From the NCBI GenBank assembly GCA_029959085.1, contig JARWIR010000024.1, positions 12,946,296-13,010,295 of the forward strand: DNA of 64,000 nucleotides, given 5' to 3'. The notes below the pieces were generated by a model. The model was not told the origin of the DNA. It saw only the letters and a program-made list of their open reading frames with translations, and did no database searches. Below, piece after piece: positions 24,117 through 35,879 of this stretch (positions within the stretch are counted from its first letter, which is position 1; the number at the start of each line of letters is the position of its first letter). The stretch is from Nemophila menziesii. Lineage: Eukaryota; Streptophyta; Magnoliopsida; Boraginales; Hydrophyllaceae. A program made the translations under genes and the position numbers.

Positions 24117-25690
24117 TGATGTCTCCCGTTTTGTTCTAAATTTTAGCCCTTAGGAGACATCATTTTAGGTGAACTTTGGACTTATTTGATAGAATTTTAT
24201 GCTTAATTTGTTATATTGCGTTTTCTCCCCTTGGAATTTTGTTATTTCATTTTTAGAGCTTTTGTACGTTAGTTTGTTTATTTTTAGTACAAATTTCTTA
24301 GGTCAATGGATGCTATGGAGCACTAAGACAAGGAGTAGAACTGGAAATTAAACTCTTAGATCGAGAGTAGGAGTCAAAGGAAAAAAATTCCCGAAGAGTT
24401 GACTAGAAAAGCTGCAAGTCTGGAGGATGTTACTAATTGCTGATTTTGAGCTACTTAGCCACTGATTCAGCCTTGGATCCTTGAAATAGGAAAGCTGCGT
24501 TTTTTAGTTAGGAAGATTTGTGGACTAGAATCAGGTGATTTGGAGTTGAGACACAAACGTTACAACCATTTTACCAACATTTGTACATCAGGTACGGGAT
24601 TTAAAGGTAAACTTGGGCTTTTTATGATTTAAATTATATTCTTTAAGTAAAAAGCCCATTCTTAATCTTTTATTATAAATAGAAATAATACTTCCTTTTT
24701 ACATACAACTTTATATACGCTTCAATATTAAAAAAAAAAGAGTCAAGAGCAGAAGGCAGAGAAAGAACTAAAGCTGGAAAAATCTCTTTCTTCCAACAAC
24801 AGTTTATCCAACGCCCCAATTAGGTTGTTATTTTTATTCTTTAATTTAGGAATATGTCGTTCTATTATTTTATTTCAGTTTTTAATTCGAACATGAGCTA
24901 AATCATTTAGTACTTGAGAATCACATAATAGGTTGATCCCTAATCTATTTAATTTATGTTTCCTGAATTTGGGATTTAATTATTTAATTTAGACTCTGTA
25001 TTTCATGTTGGCTATTATCTTTATTTTATTTACTATCTTTGAAGTCATGAATCAAACATAGGTTATAGTAATTAGGCTATTCACTTTAGAGGCGAAGTGA
25101 TCACCTTGAGGGGGGGGGGTTTAATTACGGACCTAGGTAATAGACGCGTAGTATTCGCCAATGACTCTGACAGGCATGACTAACTGCACATCCAATGAGG
25201 CAAGAGACTTAAACATTCGAAAGTAGATATAATCCCCCTGACGGGGTTTATAGTACCGTAGAAAAGCTCCTAAGTCCACCCTGACGGGGGTTAGGAGATA
25301 TTAGACTCTCGACTAACACAATAGTACCAGTTTAGCCCTTAAACAAAAGCATTGATTATAGAGATTTAGGTGAAACCCTTGCGAGACTCAAGTACCCTTC
25401 TCATTCTTGCGTCCAAACCTATTTACTTGCATTATTTATTTTCAGTTAATCAATTTAGTACTTTATTTTATTACATATTTAGTCCTTAGTAAAAACCAAA
25501 CAAAAATCTTATCATTTACTTTTCTGTTTAGCAACTAATTCTACTATTCCGATTAATACTAGTGTTATAACTAGCCGTCTCTGAGAAAGAAATCTGTATT
25601 ATTTGCATATTATTTGGAACGACCCGTACACTTGCGGGAAGTGTCCCTCTCAAAATGGGTGGTGATTTTATCACACACCAGGAGACACCA
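24117..25690 (+). repeat. 5' LTR of the Gypsy-type element
   Basis: It begins TGATGTCTCCC and ends GAGACACCA, 1574 bp. It contains the family's conserved blocks and GC hairpins at 25234-25246 and 25279-25290. The primer site starts six bases after its end. Confidence 0.88.
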
Positions 25691-25696
25691 AGTTTT

Positions 25697-25714
25697 TGGC
25701 GCCGGTGCCGGGGA
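25697..25714 (+). other. Primer-binding site, tRNA-Asp type
   Basis: TGGCGCCGGTGCCGGGGA resembles the complement of the 3' end of plant tRNA-Asp, with one difference from the usual TGGCGCCGTTGCC form. The assignment rests on general knowledge of plant Gypsy primer sites. Confidence 0.65.
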
Positions 25715-25824
25715 CGGTAGTATGTGACCAGGTGTTAGTCCTTTAGTAGTTTAATTGTTATTTTTATTTTTCAGTTTTACGCTTTCGTTCGTTCATCCTT
25801 TCTCAGGTTTTACAGGTTTGGTGT

Positions 25825-26550
25825 ATGCTCTCCAATCCTGAGAGGTTAATCAAGCAAGCAAACAAAAGAATGAAGGAAGAAAAAGAAGCAAGAGAAAGAG
25901 AAGAAGGGTTAGCCAAGGAAGCAGAAATGGCTAATTTTGACAATATTGATCCTTAGGTGGTAGTGGATGAGAACGGAAATACTATAATCCGCAATCCGCA
26001 AGTTGTTAACAATCAGAATCAACAAAATCCTCCCCCACCTGGAGGACAAGCTCAACCTCAAATGTGATATGATCCATGGTTCGTGCAAGGTCCTGAACAA
26101 GTTCCATATCGCGCTCCTGCTCTTGGTACTGGCCCTCTAAATATTAATGCCACAAGATACAGACCGGATCCTAGTATGTTAGCTCAATTCCAAAACTTTA
26201 GAAATTTTCGTGGGGTAGCTGGAAATGACCCAATTCGTGCAGTACATAAATTTATGCAAATATGTTATGCGTATATAACGCAAGGTGTAACCAAAGAGCA
26301 GATGTATTATGCAAATTTCAGATTTTTTGTGATAGACGGAGCGAGTGTATAGCATGATTCACAAGAACCATGATCAATCACTAATTTTGATGCGTTACAA
26401 TCATCATTATTTGATCGTTATTATCCAAGCAACATGAGATTGAATGCACATATTGCTTTGACATCATTCTAACAAGAACAAGATGAATCTTTGGGCAAAT
26501 GTTAGACAAGATTCCAATTATGCTTAAGAAGAGTTCCAGATCATGGCCTT
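25825..26550 (+). pseudogene. Athila-like gag remnant
   Basis: From the ATG at 25825 a charged coiled-coil-like stretch (KEEKEAREREEGLAKEAE) is followed by a proline/glutamine segment and then the retrotransposon gag core (FRGVAGNDPIRAVHKFMQIC). Stops interrupt at 25954, 26065 and 26350, and further stops follow near 26470. The frame then meets a (TA) array at 26555 that removes the rest. This is a non-functional gag. Confidence 0.78.
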
Positions 26551-26553
26551 ATA

Positions 26554-26554
<1 letters not shown>

Positions 26555-26634
<80 letters not shown>
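26555..26634. repeat. (TA)n microsatellite
   Basis: About 40 uninterrupted TA units that cut off the gag remnant. Confidence 0.97.
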
Positions 26635-26637
<3 letters not shown>

Positions 26638-26790
26638 GGTATAAAGAGGGGCCGAGATCAATTTTTAGCTAAAAATGTGCCACAAAAAACGATCCAAATC
26701 GTTGCATTACTTTGAATTTAAAAACTTTCAAAAATACCCCTTCTATATAAGCTACTATAAATTTTAAAACTAAAAATAACACACTCACCT

Positions 26791-26793
26791 CAT

Positions 26794-26861
<68 letters not shown>
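26791..26861. repeat. (CT)n-(CA)n compound microsatellite
   Basis: A C run, about 22 CT units, then CA units. Downstream sequence to about 27060 is CT/CA-rich like a plant gene leader, but no coding region follows. It may be a captured or unrelated fragment. Confidence 0.95.
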
Positions 26862-26862
<1 letters not shown>

Positions 26863-27413
26863 GACACACATTTTACATTTCTTTTTTCTTCTAAACATAC
26901 ATCACATTCACTCACTCAAAAGATCACGATTTACTTTCACCAACGCCTCACTAGCTCAACAAAACAGAAGTAAAGCTTCCTTGGCCGACCAATTCACCAT
27001 CAACATTCTTCGGCAACATCTCTCACCGGCGAGATCACCTCGCCTCACCTCACCTCTTAAGTTCTAAATACATATAGACTTCTATTTTTGTTGATTATAT
27101 CTCACAATACATTTGGAGGTTTCAAGTATTGTATCAGATTTAATATAAATTTCGATATGTCTTAACTAGTCAATTAAAATATATATTTACCTCTTAATAA
27201 ATATAAATCACCATAAAATTTGTGTTCCTAAGGTAAATATCTTTATATCTTTCATATAGCTTTTAAAAAACAATAAATCTCTAAGAAACTAGAAAATGTT
27301 AGTTTAAGTAGTTATTTATTAAAAAACAACATTTCTTTAAACATAAAAAATTAGAAAAAAAATAATTTTTTTGATAAGTATAAATACGTTTTATAAAAAG
27401 AAAAGTAAGTATA

Positions 27414-27632
27414 GGGCCCGTTTGGAAGTGCTTATTTTGGAGTAAAAAAACACTTTTAGAATAAAATTCAAAATTTTAAAAAATTATTAAAAATAATATT
27501 GAAATCGAAAATTATTTTAAGTGTTTTTTTTAAGAATTCTCATAAAAGTGTTTTTCAAAGTAACAAAAAACTCTTAAAATGCTAAAAGCACTTTTAATTT
27601 TTTTTTACAAAAAAACACTTCCAAACGGACAC
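27414..27632. mobile_element. Tourist/Harbinger-like MITE
   Basis: It is 219 bp, flanked by ATA (27411-27413 and 27633-27635). Ends GGGCCCGTTTGG and, inverted, GTGTCCGTTTGG agree at 10 of 12 positions. The arms stay complementary for most of the element (AAGTGCTT/AAGCACTT, AAAACACTTTTA), so the whole could fold into one hairpin. Confidence 0.83.
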
Positions 27633-27911
27633 ATAATATGTTTATCAAAACTTTGGCGAATGGATACAAACAAACATGTTTTTATAATTCCAATATTTAA
27701 CAAAATATTAATTTGTATAACTGGTTAGCCCTGGATAGGTATTATAAAAAATAAAAAATAAAAAATAAAAAATAAAATCATTTTTTAGTTCTTTTTGGTA
27801 CCACATTAGCTCCACTTGGCCCTGGTCCCAGCTCATCTTTTCCTCAAATCATATTCAAAACTATAATTAAATTTTTAGAAACTACCTCCATCTTAACTTC
27901 AGTCACCCTAT

Positions 27912-29195
27912 GTTCTTTTTTTTAAAAGTAGATATTCTAACCGAATTGACAACTTATCCACTCGATCGTATAAAGTATAAATTTATCCGCTAACTTTTTT
28001 TTCGACTCGTTAACCCTTGATGACTGATTTCGTCAAGTTTCCTCATTAAGTGAGATGTGCGATTTTTTAATCCTTTTTTGTTAATAAAAAATGTTAAATT
28101 ATTTAAAAACAATATACTAATTTTTGGCCACCTAAATCACAAGCCAAAACCTATTTTGACTACTAGCCAAAAATAAAAAGTCGGGAAAAAAACCTAAATT
28201 CCCTTTCGATTATCTCTTTCCTTCCTTTCTCTCTTTCTATTTTCATCATCAGTGAATACCACTTTTGATCCAAGATAGAATCTCTGGCCCAACCCAACCC
28301 GGCCCAACCCATTTGCCGTGTAACGCCGACCTCCATCTCAGTTTACTTCGTTCAAGACCAAAATCACGCCACTAGAGACCCCATCTCCGCTTGCAACATT
28401 TCCATCTTCCTGGTTGAGCCTAACTTTGAACGAACCCTCAAATCTTCCCGGCGATTCAGATCCACCACACTGCCTTCGAGCTTTCTTTGATCCACCACCG
28501 CGAACAACAAACAACGCCGACCTCCGTACAACACCACCGCTCCTCCAAGCACCCAATTCCGAGCGACAAAAACAACCCAACCACAACTCCATCTCCGATC
28601 TAACACATTATCGTGCCCCACCAACGATTCCGACCCAACCCAACATAGCACCACCGCCCCTCCGAGCACCCAACTTCGAGCGACAATAGCAACCCAACCG
28701 CAACTCCATCTCCGATTCAACACATTACTGCGCCCCACCCGTGATTCCGACCCAACCCATCACCATAAACACCAACACCTCCATTCTCAACATCACAGTC
28801 CCCTTCGTCAGAGCAACCATCAAAACTCCACGAACACAACAGCTAGAAACCCCATCTCCGATATCAGCGAAAATTTAATAACAGAAGAAGGGGAAGAAGG
28901 TGGGGTGGGAATGGAGGGATGGGATTGTAATAAACAAAATAGTATTTATTGAAAAATTATTTTTCATAATATTAATTTTAAAATGATTTAAAATAATTTT
29001 TATTAATAAAATAGAATTAAAAAATTGCACATGCATGACACATGCTCACCTAACGGAAAAAATAGATAAATTTCGTGTTATCAGCGAGTAAAAAAAAAAT
29101 TAGAGGATAAATTTACATTTTATACGATCGAACATATAAACGGTACATTCGGTTAAAATATAAACGAGTAATAAGTGTACTTTTTTTTTTTTTAC
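27912..29195. mobile_element. MULE with about 230-bp inverted repeats and a GC-rich interior (Pack-MULE-like)
   Basis: The left arm (27930-28130) and right arm (28960-29170) are inverted copies at roughly 70-75% by eye. Shared blocks are TCTAACCGAAT/ATTCGGTTAAAA, GATCGTATAAA/TTTATACGATCG and AAATTTATCCGCTAA/TTAGAGGATAAATTT. The interior 28200-28900 is GC-rich, CCCAACCC-rich and contains a 117-bp tandem duplication. Long arms around gene-like GC-rich DNA are the hallmark of Pack-MULEs. The exact ends and 9-bp duplication were not resolved because both tips are T/A runs. Confidence 0.7.
28532..28765. repeat. 117-bp tandem duplication inside the MULE cargo
   Basis: CACCACCGC at 28532 and 28649 start two copies sharing GAGCACCCAA, GAGCGACAA and CTCCATCTCCGAT, about 88% alike by eye. 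Several short open frames cross it on both strands, which is expected of C-rich DNA. No known domain is visible. Confidence 0.85.
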
Positions 29196-30183
29196 ATGTG
29201 AATGGCTACGTCAATATCGTCGGTCATTTAATGTAATCATATGTCCTAATATTTTCGTGGTGGTTGAAAGAAGGCACGGCGGCTATGTTTGTAAGGAGAA
29301 CTTGAGACACTACTATGCACGAATCATATAGACAACATCTATATTAAATGACGCAGATGTGACTTATTGCTACTTCTCAAGTCTTATTCGAGAAATTCAT
29401 TACTCATAAATCATGAGTCACAACATAATATGCAATCCCGTATAACCTAAACCCTACTTGACTTAGGCCATCATATAGAATCTTCTATTTATTTATTATT
29501 GCTCCATCAGTTTATTAATGTTTGTAATAATTTTTAAAAATAAATATACACAAAAAATTATTCATTTAAAATACTAAGAATTTTTTTTTACATTTTTTTA
29601 ATAATTCTATTCTTATTTAATATTCAAAAATTTATCATTATTAAATTCATTTATTTAATTGGTACTTATAAAAACCATTTTAAATTTAAAATTATTTCAA
29701 TAAAATTTAATTTTAAAATCTTTTAATATTTGCAAAATAGTCTATCCACTAGATCAATTATAAATCTCTATTCAAGAGAGGAAAAATTGTCCAATATTAA
29801 TATGTATTTGTTCATCCAATCCATCATATGTAATTTTTGCCTGAACTAGTTCAAGTAAAAGGTAGAGGATGTAACGTTACAGTTAAAAATTATTTTATTA
29901 AAGTACTATTAGTCCTGTCGATTTTTAATAATTAAAACATTTTATTAATTGAATTTGCATATTAACAAAATGTTTTCTTTTAATTGGTCCTACAATTTTA
30001 TATATGAAATGAACTTTTATATTCCTTTTACTTATAAACAAATAAATATTTGAAAACGAGTTCTTTGAAATCTATGTCTGACTTTGACAAAACAAAAATG
30101 TTAGGGATTAATTTTAAATATTTACTTTATTATCGAAAGGGTATTACTTCATTAAATATAAAGTTCAAATATTAACAAGTTGA
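29196..30183. other. No gene seen
   Basis: AT-rich filler inside the Gypsy element with no recognisable retroelement coding sequence. Confidence 0.5.
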
Positions 30184-30292
30184 GGTTAGCTTAATTGGTC
30201 AAATTCTTGATTATCCATCTAGGTGGTAGAGGTTCAAATCGTGTCAATGACATCGAATCTAAAAAGTGGCTCTCACATGTAACAAAAAAAGA
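30184..30292 (+). mobile_element. SINE-like, tRNA-derived element (copy 2)
   Basis: It has an A-box-like TTAGCTTAATTGG at 30186 and a B-box GGTTCAAATCG near 30231, followed by the same downstream block as copy 1 and an A-rich tail (AACAAAAAAAG). The target duplication was not resolved. Confidence 0.6.
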
Positions 30293-31450
30293 AGTTCGAG
30301 AATATTACACGCCAAAAAATAAGATTTAAAAGAAAAAATAACATACAAATGGATTTATGATGGAACTAGGTCTAACAATCAACCCCCCGCCTTAACCTTT
30401 TTTTTTCAAAATAATCAACAATAGATCATTGCATCTTGCATCTCTTCATTTTCTTGGACGTCATAACAATGTTGTCGCAACATAAGGAATTATAAAATAT
30501 CCAAAGAAAAAAATAGGGATTACAATTACTGATATTGAAAACCCACTAAAGCGTTTGACCTACCGTGACAAGAGCCAACATTAAACTCCATCATACCTAC
30601 CAAGAAAATTTAATTTAATTTTGAGGAATGCAGAAGAAAAGAGAAGAGAACAAAAAGGAAAAACTGATGTGAAAATCGGAGTCGCGAGCTATACCACTAC
30701 CTCTATTTATGCCAAAACACTAGGAACTCCCAATACTCAGGCATTGTTAAACACCGGGTACGACAAATTAAAAGACAAGTTTAAATCTCGTGAATTACAC
30801 CAAAGTAAGCCATAAATAACTAGGAATTATCAACCGTAGACCACGACATTAAAAAAAATCGCACAACACGCTTGTCCAATCGAAAAAAGAGATAAAATCA
30901 CTAATAACTAAGACAAAAATAGTAATACACTGTATATAATTATAACCAAGTTATCTATCTTGGAAAGGCAAAAGCATAAAGGCATTTCAACTCTTGCCAA
31001 ATGAAAGTTTTTTACGAAAGGAACCCCATCCCTTTAATAAGGCTTGGGCGCTAACCTTATATGATGGTTTTAGGTTTGATTAGGGTCAACCCCTATTACC
31101 TTTAGCCTCGGTAAAATATCATATACACTTATAATTCAGCTAATCAGGAGTAAGCTAAGTGGAGCGTTCAGAGCAAGTCATGATCGATGAACACCCTATA
31201 ACTACCATCTTGAGCTAAGTAGTAAGTGTAACCTTCTAGCATTGTGAAATTGATTTTGGATTGATATTATTTGTGTTTAATTATGCATTATAGGTGTATA
31301 TGTATATTAATTCCTAGGTCATACTATATGAGATTTGTTTTAAGTTATGCTTTGGGTATTATTCACTAGACTCTGCATTTTTGCATTTCATTTAAGGCCT
31401 TTGTTTTTATTTTACTTCGTCAGGATGACAAAGGTTTGAGTTTGGGGTCT
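30293..31450 (+). other. Decayed 3' internal part of the Gypsy element
   Basis: A short lysine/arginine-rich frame at 30621-30815 has no recognisable domain. The stretch 31250-31450 ends in a purine-rich tract directly before the 3' LTR, so it is taken as the element's 3' untranslated region. Confidence 0.45.
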
Positions 31451-34400
31451 TGATGTCTCCCATTTTGTTCTAAATATGCCCTTAGGAGACATCATTTTAG
31501 GTGAATATTAGACTTATTTGATAGACTTTTATGCTTATTTGAGTATAATGCACTTTCTCCCCTTGGAATTACGATATTTCATTTTTAAAGCTTTTGTATG
31601 TTAATTTGTTTGTTTTTAGTATAAAGTTTGATGTCTCCTCATTTGTGATAGATTTATGTTAAGATGAGACATCATTTTTAGTGATTTAGAAGTCTTTCTA
31701 ATCGTTTTTCTTGAGAAATGCTACACTTTCCTATTTTGGGTCTTGATTTAGTAAATTGATATTTTTAGAGCATATTGGGTTTAATTATTTATTTAGTGTG
31801 AAGTTTCAAAGATAATTATGGAGATTAATTAGAGTCCAAGTCAAAGACTAAGAGATATGAAAATGGATAAGCATGGTAATTGGAGATAAGGAAAGAAAAG
31901 CTAAATATATGGAAAAGGAAAAGTTGCCTTAAATCTGAATTTCACCACCCACGACCACAAATCAGCTTATATCTCAAAATCGGTGTGGAATTTAGAGAAA
32001 CGGTCAAGAGCAAAGTTGAAGATCTTTCTGAGACGATGAATTTCGACTACTCATACGCGTCAAACGGATGAGTATTGAAGCTGCTACGACCAAAACAAAA
32101 ACGGGCCTGATTACATGTTTTAAGGTTACAAATTAGAGTTGGGCTTGGAGTCCACTACTTACCTTCTCCTTCAAGAAAACGAATTAGGATTCCTAAACAC
32201 CTATAAATACACCCTTATACCATTGTAAACATGTCTTTGCTCAGTTTCAAGTTTAGGCTTAGTCCTTGTATTTTCTTAGTTTTAAATAATAGCTTAGTCC
32301 TTTATATTTAATATTCATCCTTAGTATCAAGCTATTCATCCAAGAAGCAAGCTAACCTATAGAGGAAGACAAGAAGCACGAAGTTGGAGAGTGACAAACT
32401 CCTCTTCTACATCTACCTTCTCTATATTTAGGGTAATTAGTTATAGATTTATGCTCAACCATCTGTCTAAGCTTTTATTCTGTAAGTTTTACTTTTAATT
32501 GTTGGGTTATTATTTTGTCTTCCATAATACTATTTGTTATTTTAATTTATTTGAGCTTGGCGTATATTGTTATTATGTGTTTTGAATTATTGTTACAACC
32601 CTAGATTTGGCCAATCTTAGGACTATTCTTAGTTATTGACAAGACCACATAATCGTCTAGTTTTGATCCTTTGCCTAACTAGATAGCCATAAAGGTTTGA
32701 TTTAATCACCAATCATTACTCAGGAATCCTTGGTAGTGGAGAGGTTGCTCTTAAGCCTAGGTAGAATTTAGAATCCTGGTTAATATATAATGCTTAATCT
32801 GTGACAGGTTAGAATAACAACTTAGTAAAATGGACTCATAATATTAATCCTAATCTATTAGACTTACATTCATATTTATTTATCTGCATTCTTATTTATT
32901 ATTTCTCATCAGATAGTTATTCATATTATTTTATCTTTTTATATTTTATTCCAAACATCTAAATTCATCTACGCTTGTTAAATATAAGTAGATCTAACAG
33001 ATTAAATCCCTGCGAACGAACTTGACTTATCATTAAAACTTGCAAACGATCTGTGATACTTGTAGTGAGTTTCGTGGTTCTCAAGGGTGTGTGCTCTTTA
33101 TTATTATCTTTATTTATCTATTTATTTATCACACCTTTGCCCCCACCAAGTTCTTAGGTACATGGATGCTTTGGAGCACCAAGATAAGGAGGAGAAGTGA
33201 AGATTAAAGTCCTAGATCAAGCGGAGAGGTTAAAAGCAAGAAAGAATCGCCAGAAGAGTTGACTAACAGAGATGAAAATCTGGATATATGTTACTAATTG
33301 CTGATTTCGAGCCACATCAGCACTGATTCAGGTCTGTATATTAAAAGAGAAAGTTGCGCCTTTGAGTTAGAAAGATCTGGGGATTGGAATCAGGTGATTT
33401 AGACGTGAGACGCAAAAGTTACAGCTGTTTTACTGAAGGGTGTACATCAGTTACAGATTCTCTAATATGGACTTAGGCTTTTCATCATTTGACCTATTTT
33501 TATTTGTTAAAAGCCCAATCCGAATTAGAGCATTAAAGATAGGTTTTTAGACCCCCTTTTTACATACTCTTCATTATTTTTCAAGTCAAAGTCAGAGCAG
33601 AAGACAAAAAAGAGAGCTAAAGATGGAGAATTCCTATTATTCCAACAACATATTAATTCAACGCCTCAATTAGGTCATTTATTTCATTTATGTAATTTAG
33701 GATAATGATTTATTTTAATTTATTTTCAATTTTTAGTTTGAATATGAGCGAATTTCATAAGTATCTGAGAATCGCATTTATGGATTAAGCCTTAATCTAT
33801 TTAATTAATGTTTTTCCAAATTTGGGATTTTGTGATTTAATTTAAGTTGGGTATATTGTATTGACTAGTATCGTGAATTTATTTACTATTTTTGACGTCA
33901 TGAATCAATGGTAGGTTATAGTTTTTAGTATATTCACTTTAGTGGCGAAGTGATCACCTTGACGGGGGTTTAATTACGGACCTATGTAATAGACGCGTGG
34001 TGTTCGTCAATGAACTTGACGGGCTTGACTAACCACGCATCCAATTGGGTAAAAGACTTCAACATTTGATAGTAGGTATAATCGCCCTGACGGGGTTTAA
34101 AATACCGTAGGATAACTCCTAAGTCCATCCTGGCGGCGGTTATGAGATATTAGAGTCCTGTCTAGTACATAAATACCATTTTAACCCTTAAACGGAAACA
34201 TTGATTACGTAGATTTAGGTGGATCCCTCGCGAGACTCAAGTACATCTCTCATATCTACGTCTACACTTATTTACTTTCAGTATTTCTTTTTTGTTAACC
34301 AATCCAGTACTTTATTTTACTGCATCTTTAGTTATTAATTCAAAACCAAACAAATATCTTTAAATTTTATTTTTCTGTTTTAGCAATTACTCTATTAATA

Positions 34401-34530
34401 CCAGAGTTATAATTATCTGTCCCTGAGAACGAAACTCGATTATCGAGTTATTACTTGGACGACCCGTACATTTGTAGTATGTGGATCCTTTATTTTATTG
34501 CTTAATTTTATCACACCCCAGGACCTACCA
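31451..34530 (+). repeat. 3' LTR of the Gypsy-type element, split by a solo LTR
   Basis: 31451-31628 and 33149-34530 join into one LTR colinear with the 5' LTR (break inside the GTGAAGTTCTTAGG-like block). It ends GGACCTACCA and is followed by the target duplication ATCAC. GC hairpins of the family lie at 34085-34095 and 34127-34139. Confidence 0.88.
31629..33148 (+). mobile_element. Solo LTR, Gypsy subfamily B, nested in the 3' LTR
   Basis: 1520 bp, starting TGATGTCTCCTCA and ending CCCCACCA. AAGTT precedes it and AGTTC follows, consistent with a 5-bp duplication that lost one base. It is closely related to the LTRs at 53333 and 53356 (shared start, TAATTAGAGTCCAAGTCAAA block, GGAGATTAATTAG, CCTATAAATACACC TATA region). 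Confidence 0.85.
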
Positions 34531-35338
34531 ATCACCCAAAAATAGATCATTCATATATCATTTATGATGTGATGGTTAAGTGATTCAATCATGAAAAAAA
34601 GAAAGAAAAACACAAACATAAAAAAAGAAATAATATGATTGGACTATTTAACTGCTATATTATCGGTGATGTTTAAATGATTTATATTTTAGTTATACCT
34701 AACATTATTGATTCATATATATACATATATAAATAGATGATATGTTAGAATCAAACAAAATTATATATCAATTTTTTGAATAATTGATACTTTTTCTCTA
34801 TATCTATTATAAGACTACTTCAGGAAATGAAGTATTTACCTATTCTTTCGTTTTTATTCGGTGGATATTTTAAAGAAGTTTACTAATAGGCATGGAAACC
34901 AAGTGACATGAAAGCTAACCTACCCTTTTTTCTTTTTTCTTTTTTGTGTCGGTTAAACCTAACCTACCAAAATGATTAAATGAAATAAATTATGAAGCAT
35001 AATTGGCGCCATATGACCGTGGAGCAAAATGAAGCTTATATTTTGCAGTTTTCTTTTTGTTTTTTAAAGATATTTTGCAGTTACCACTAGAAAGTTGTAT
35101 TAATAATTTTGCAGCCCCTCAAACAAAAGACAAGCAAAGCGTACTATAACTGAAAGTTTTTGGTTTGCAATTTATTAAGATGATATTTCTTATATATTAA
35201 TATATCATGGAGAAAGAGGTGACCAACCTTTTTCTTTTAAAAAAGAATTACAAGATTTCTCTACAGTATTCATTAATACATAAATATAAATATGAGGTCA
35301 TCTACCCATCAACCCACCTCAAATTGATGGGCCTAGAG
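34531..35338. other. No gene seen
   Basis: AT-rich DNA outside the Gypsy element. Nothing recognisable. Confidence 0.5.
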
Positions 35339-35418
35339 AAACAAATGAAGATTGGGTTTTTTTTTTTTTTTTTTTTTTTTTGGACGCATAATACATTTAA
35401 ACAAATGAAGATTGGGTT
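35339..35418 (-). mobile_element. Minimal LINE insertion: about 17 bp of 3' end plus poly-A, with 18-20-bp target duplication
   Basis: AAACAAATGAAGATTGGGTT occurs at 35339-35358 and 35399-35418. Between them lie about 23-25 T and GGACGCATAATACATTT. Read on the minus strand this is a LINE-like 3' end (TTATGCGTCC) followed by poly-A. Similar ATTATGCATTTT-A(n) ends occur at 1461-1484 and 13815-13850. It is the expected product of extreme 5' truncation during target-primed reverse transcription. Confidence 0.75.
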
Positions 35419-35519
35419 CGTGGTGGATATTGTTAAAATAACAGGCAGAGACAGAAGATTTACAAGAAATATATTGTAGTACATGTAATTTTTTAATTTT
35501 CATCCGTACAAAGTTAATT

Positions 35520-35765
35520 GCGATCAACAATCATCCAATTCCAGTCTTCCAAATGAGAGGCCAGCTGATTCGGTCTCCCTCTCATAATCGTCCATTGTCT
35601 AGCAATTCGCGCCGCCCCGTCAACCCATTCATTACGCCTTCTAGGAATATGCAAGAAAAACAAATGACCGTGTCTCTTTGCTGTCTTCTGAATCTGCCTA
35701 ATGAAGGGTCTGTAGTACATGTGTTTGGTTACCCAAATTGTTATTGTATATTTTTTTGGGTGATT
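35520..35765 (-). pseudogene. RNase H domain fragment of another LINE
   Basis: The minus frame contains HIPRRRNEWVDGAARIAR, the typical C-terminal signature of a plant LINE/RVT_3 RNase H domain. The start is lost where the large LINE at 35771 inserted. This is the host copy into which that LINE integrated. Confidence 0.7.
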
Positions 35766-35879
35766 AATTCTTTTTTTTTTAGTTGAAAAGTAAATTAGAT
35801 AAATAAAAATGGACATATCACAATAAATTCAGATGTTTAGCTAATATCAATGGCTGATAAGTCATTGTTAAACAAAAAA

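Larger units (their letters stand above)
24117..34530 (+). mobile_element. Gypsy-type (Athila/Tat-like) retrotransposon with both LTRs, pol-less, multiply invaded
   Basis: The 5' LTR 24117-25690 and the 3' LTR 31451-34530 are in the same orientation and are flanked on the outside by the same 5-bp sequence ATCAC (24112-24116 and 34531-34535). A primer site and broken gag follow the 5' LTR. A purine-rich tract (GGTTTGAGTTTGGGG, 31433-31447) precedes the 3' LTR, as expected for the second-strand primer. Between 26640 and 30600 there is no protease, RT, RNase H or integrase. Instead it holds microsatellites, a MITE, a MULE and a SINE. It is therefore non-autonomous or internally deleted, and old, judging by LTR divergence. 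Confidence 0.82.

Noticed and set aside
28338..28738. Overlapping 84-124-residue frames on both strands
   Set aside because: They lie in GC-rich duplicated MULE cargo, with no domain and frames open on both strands by composition.
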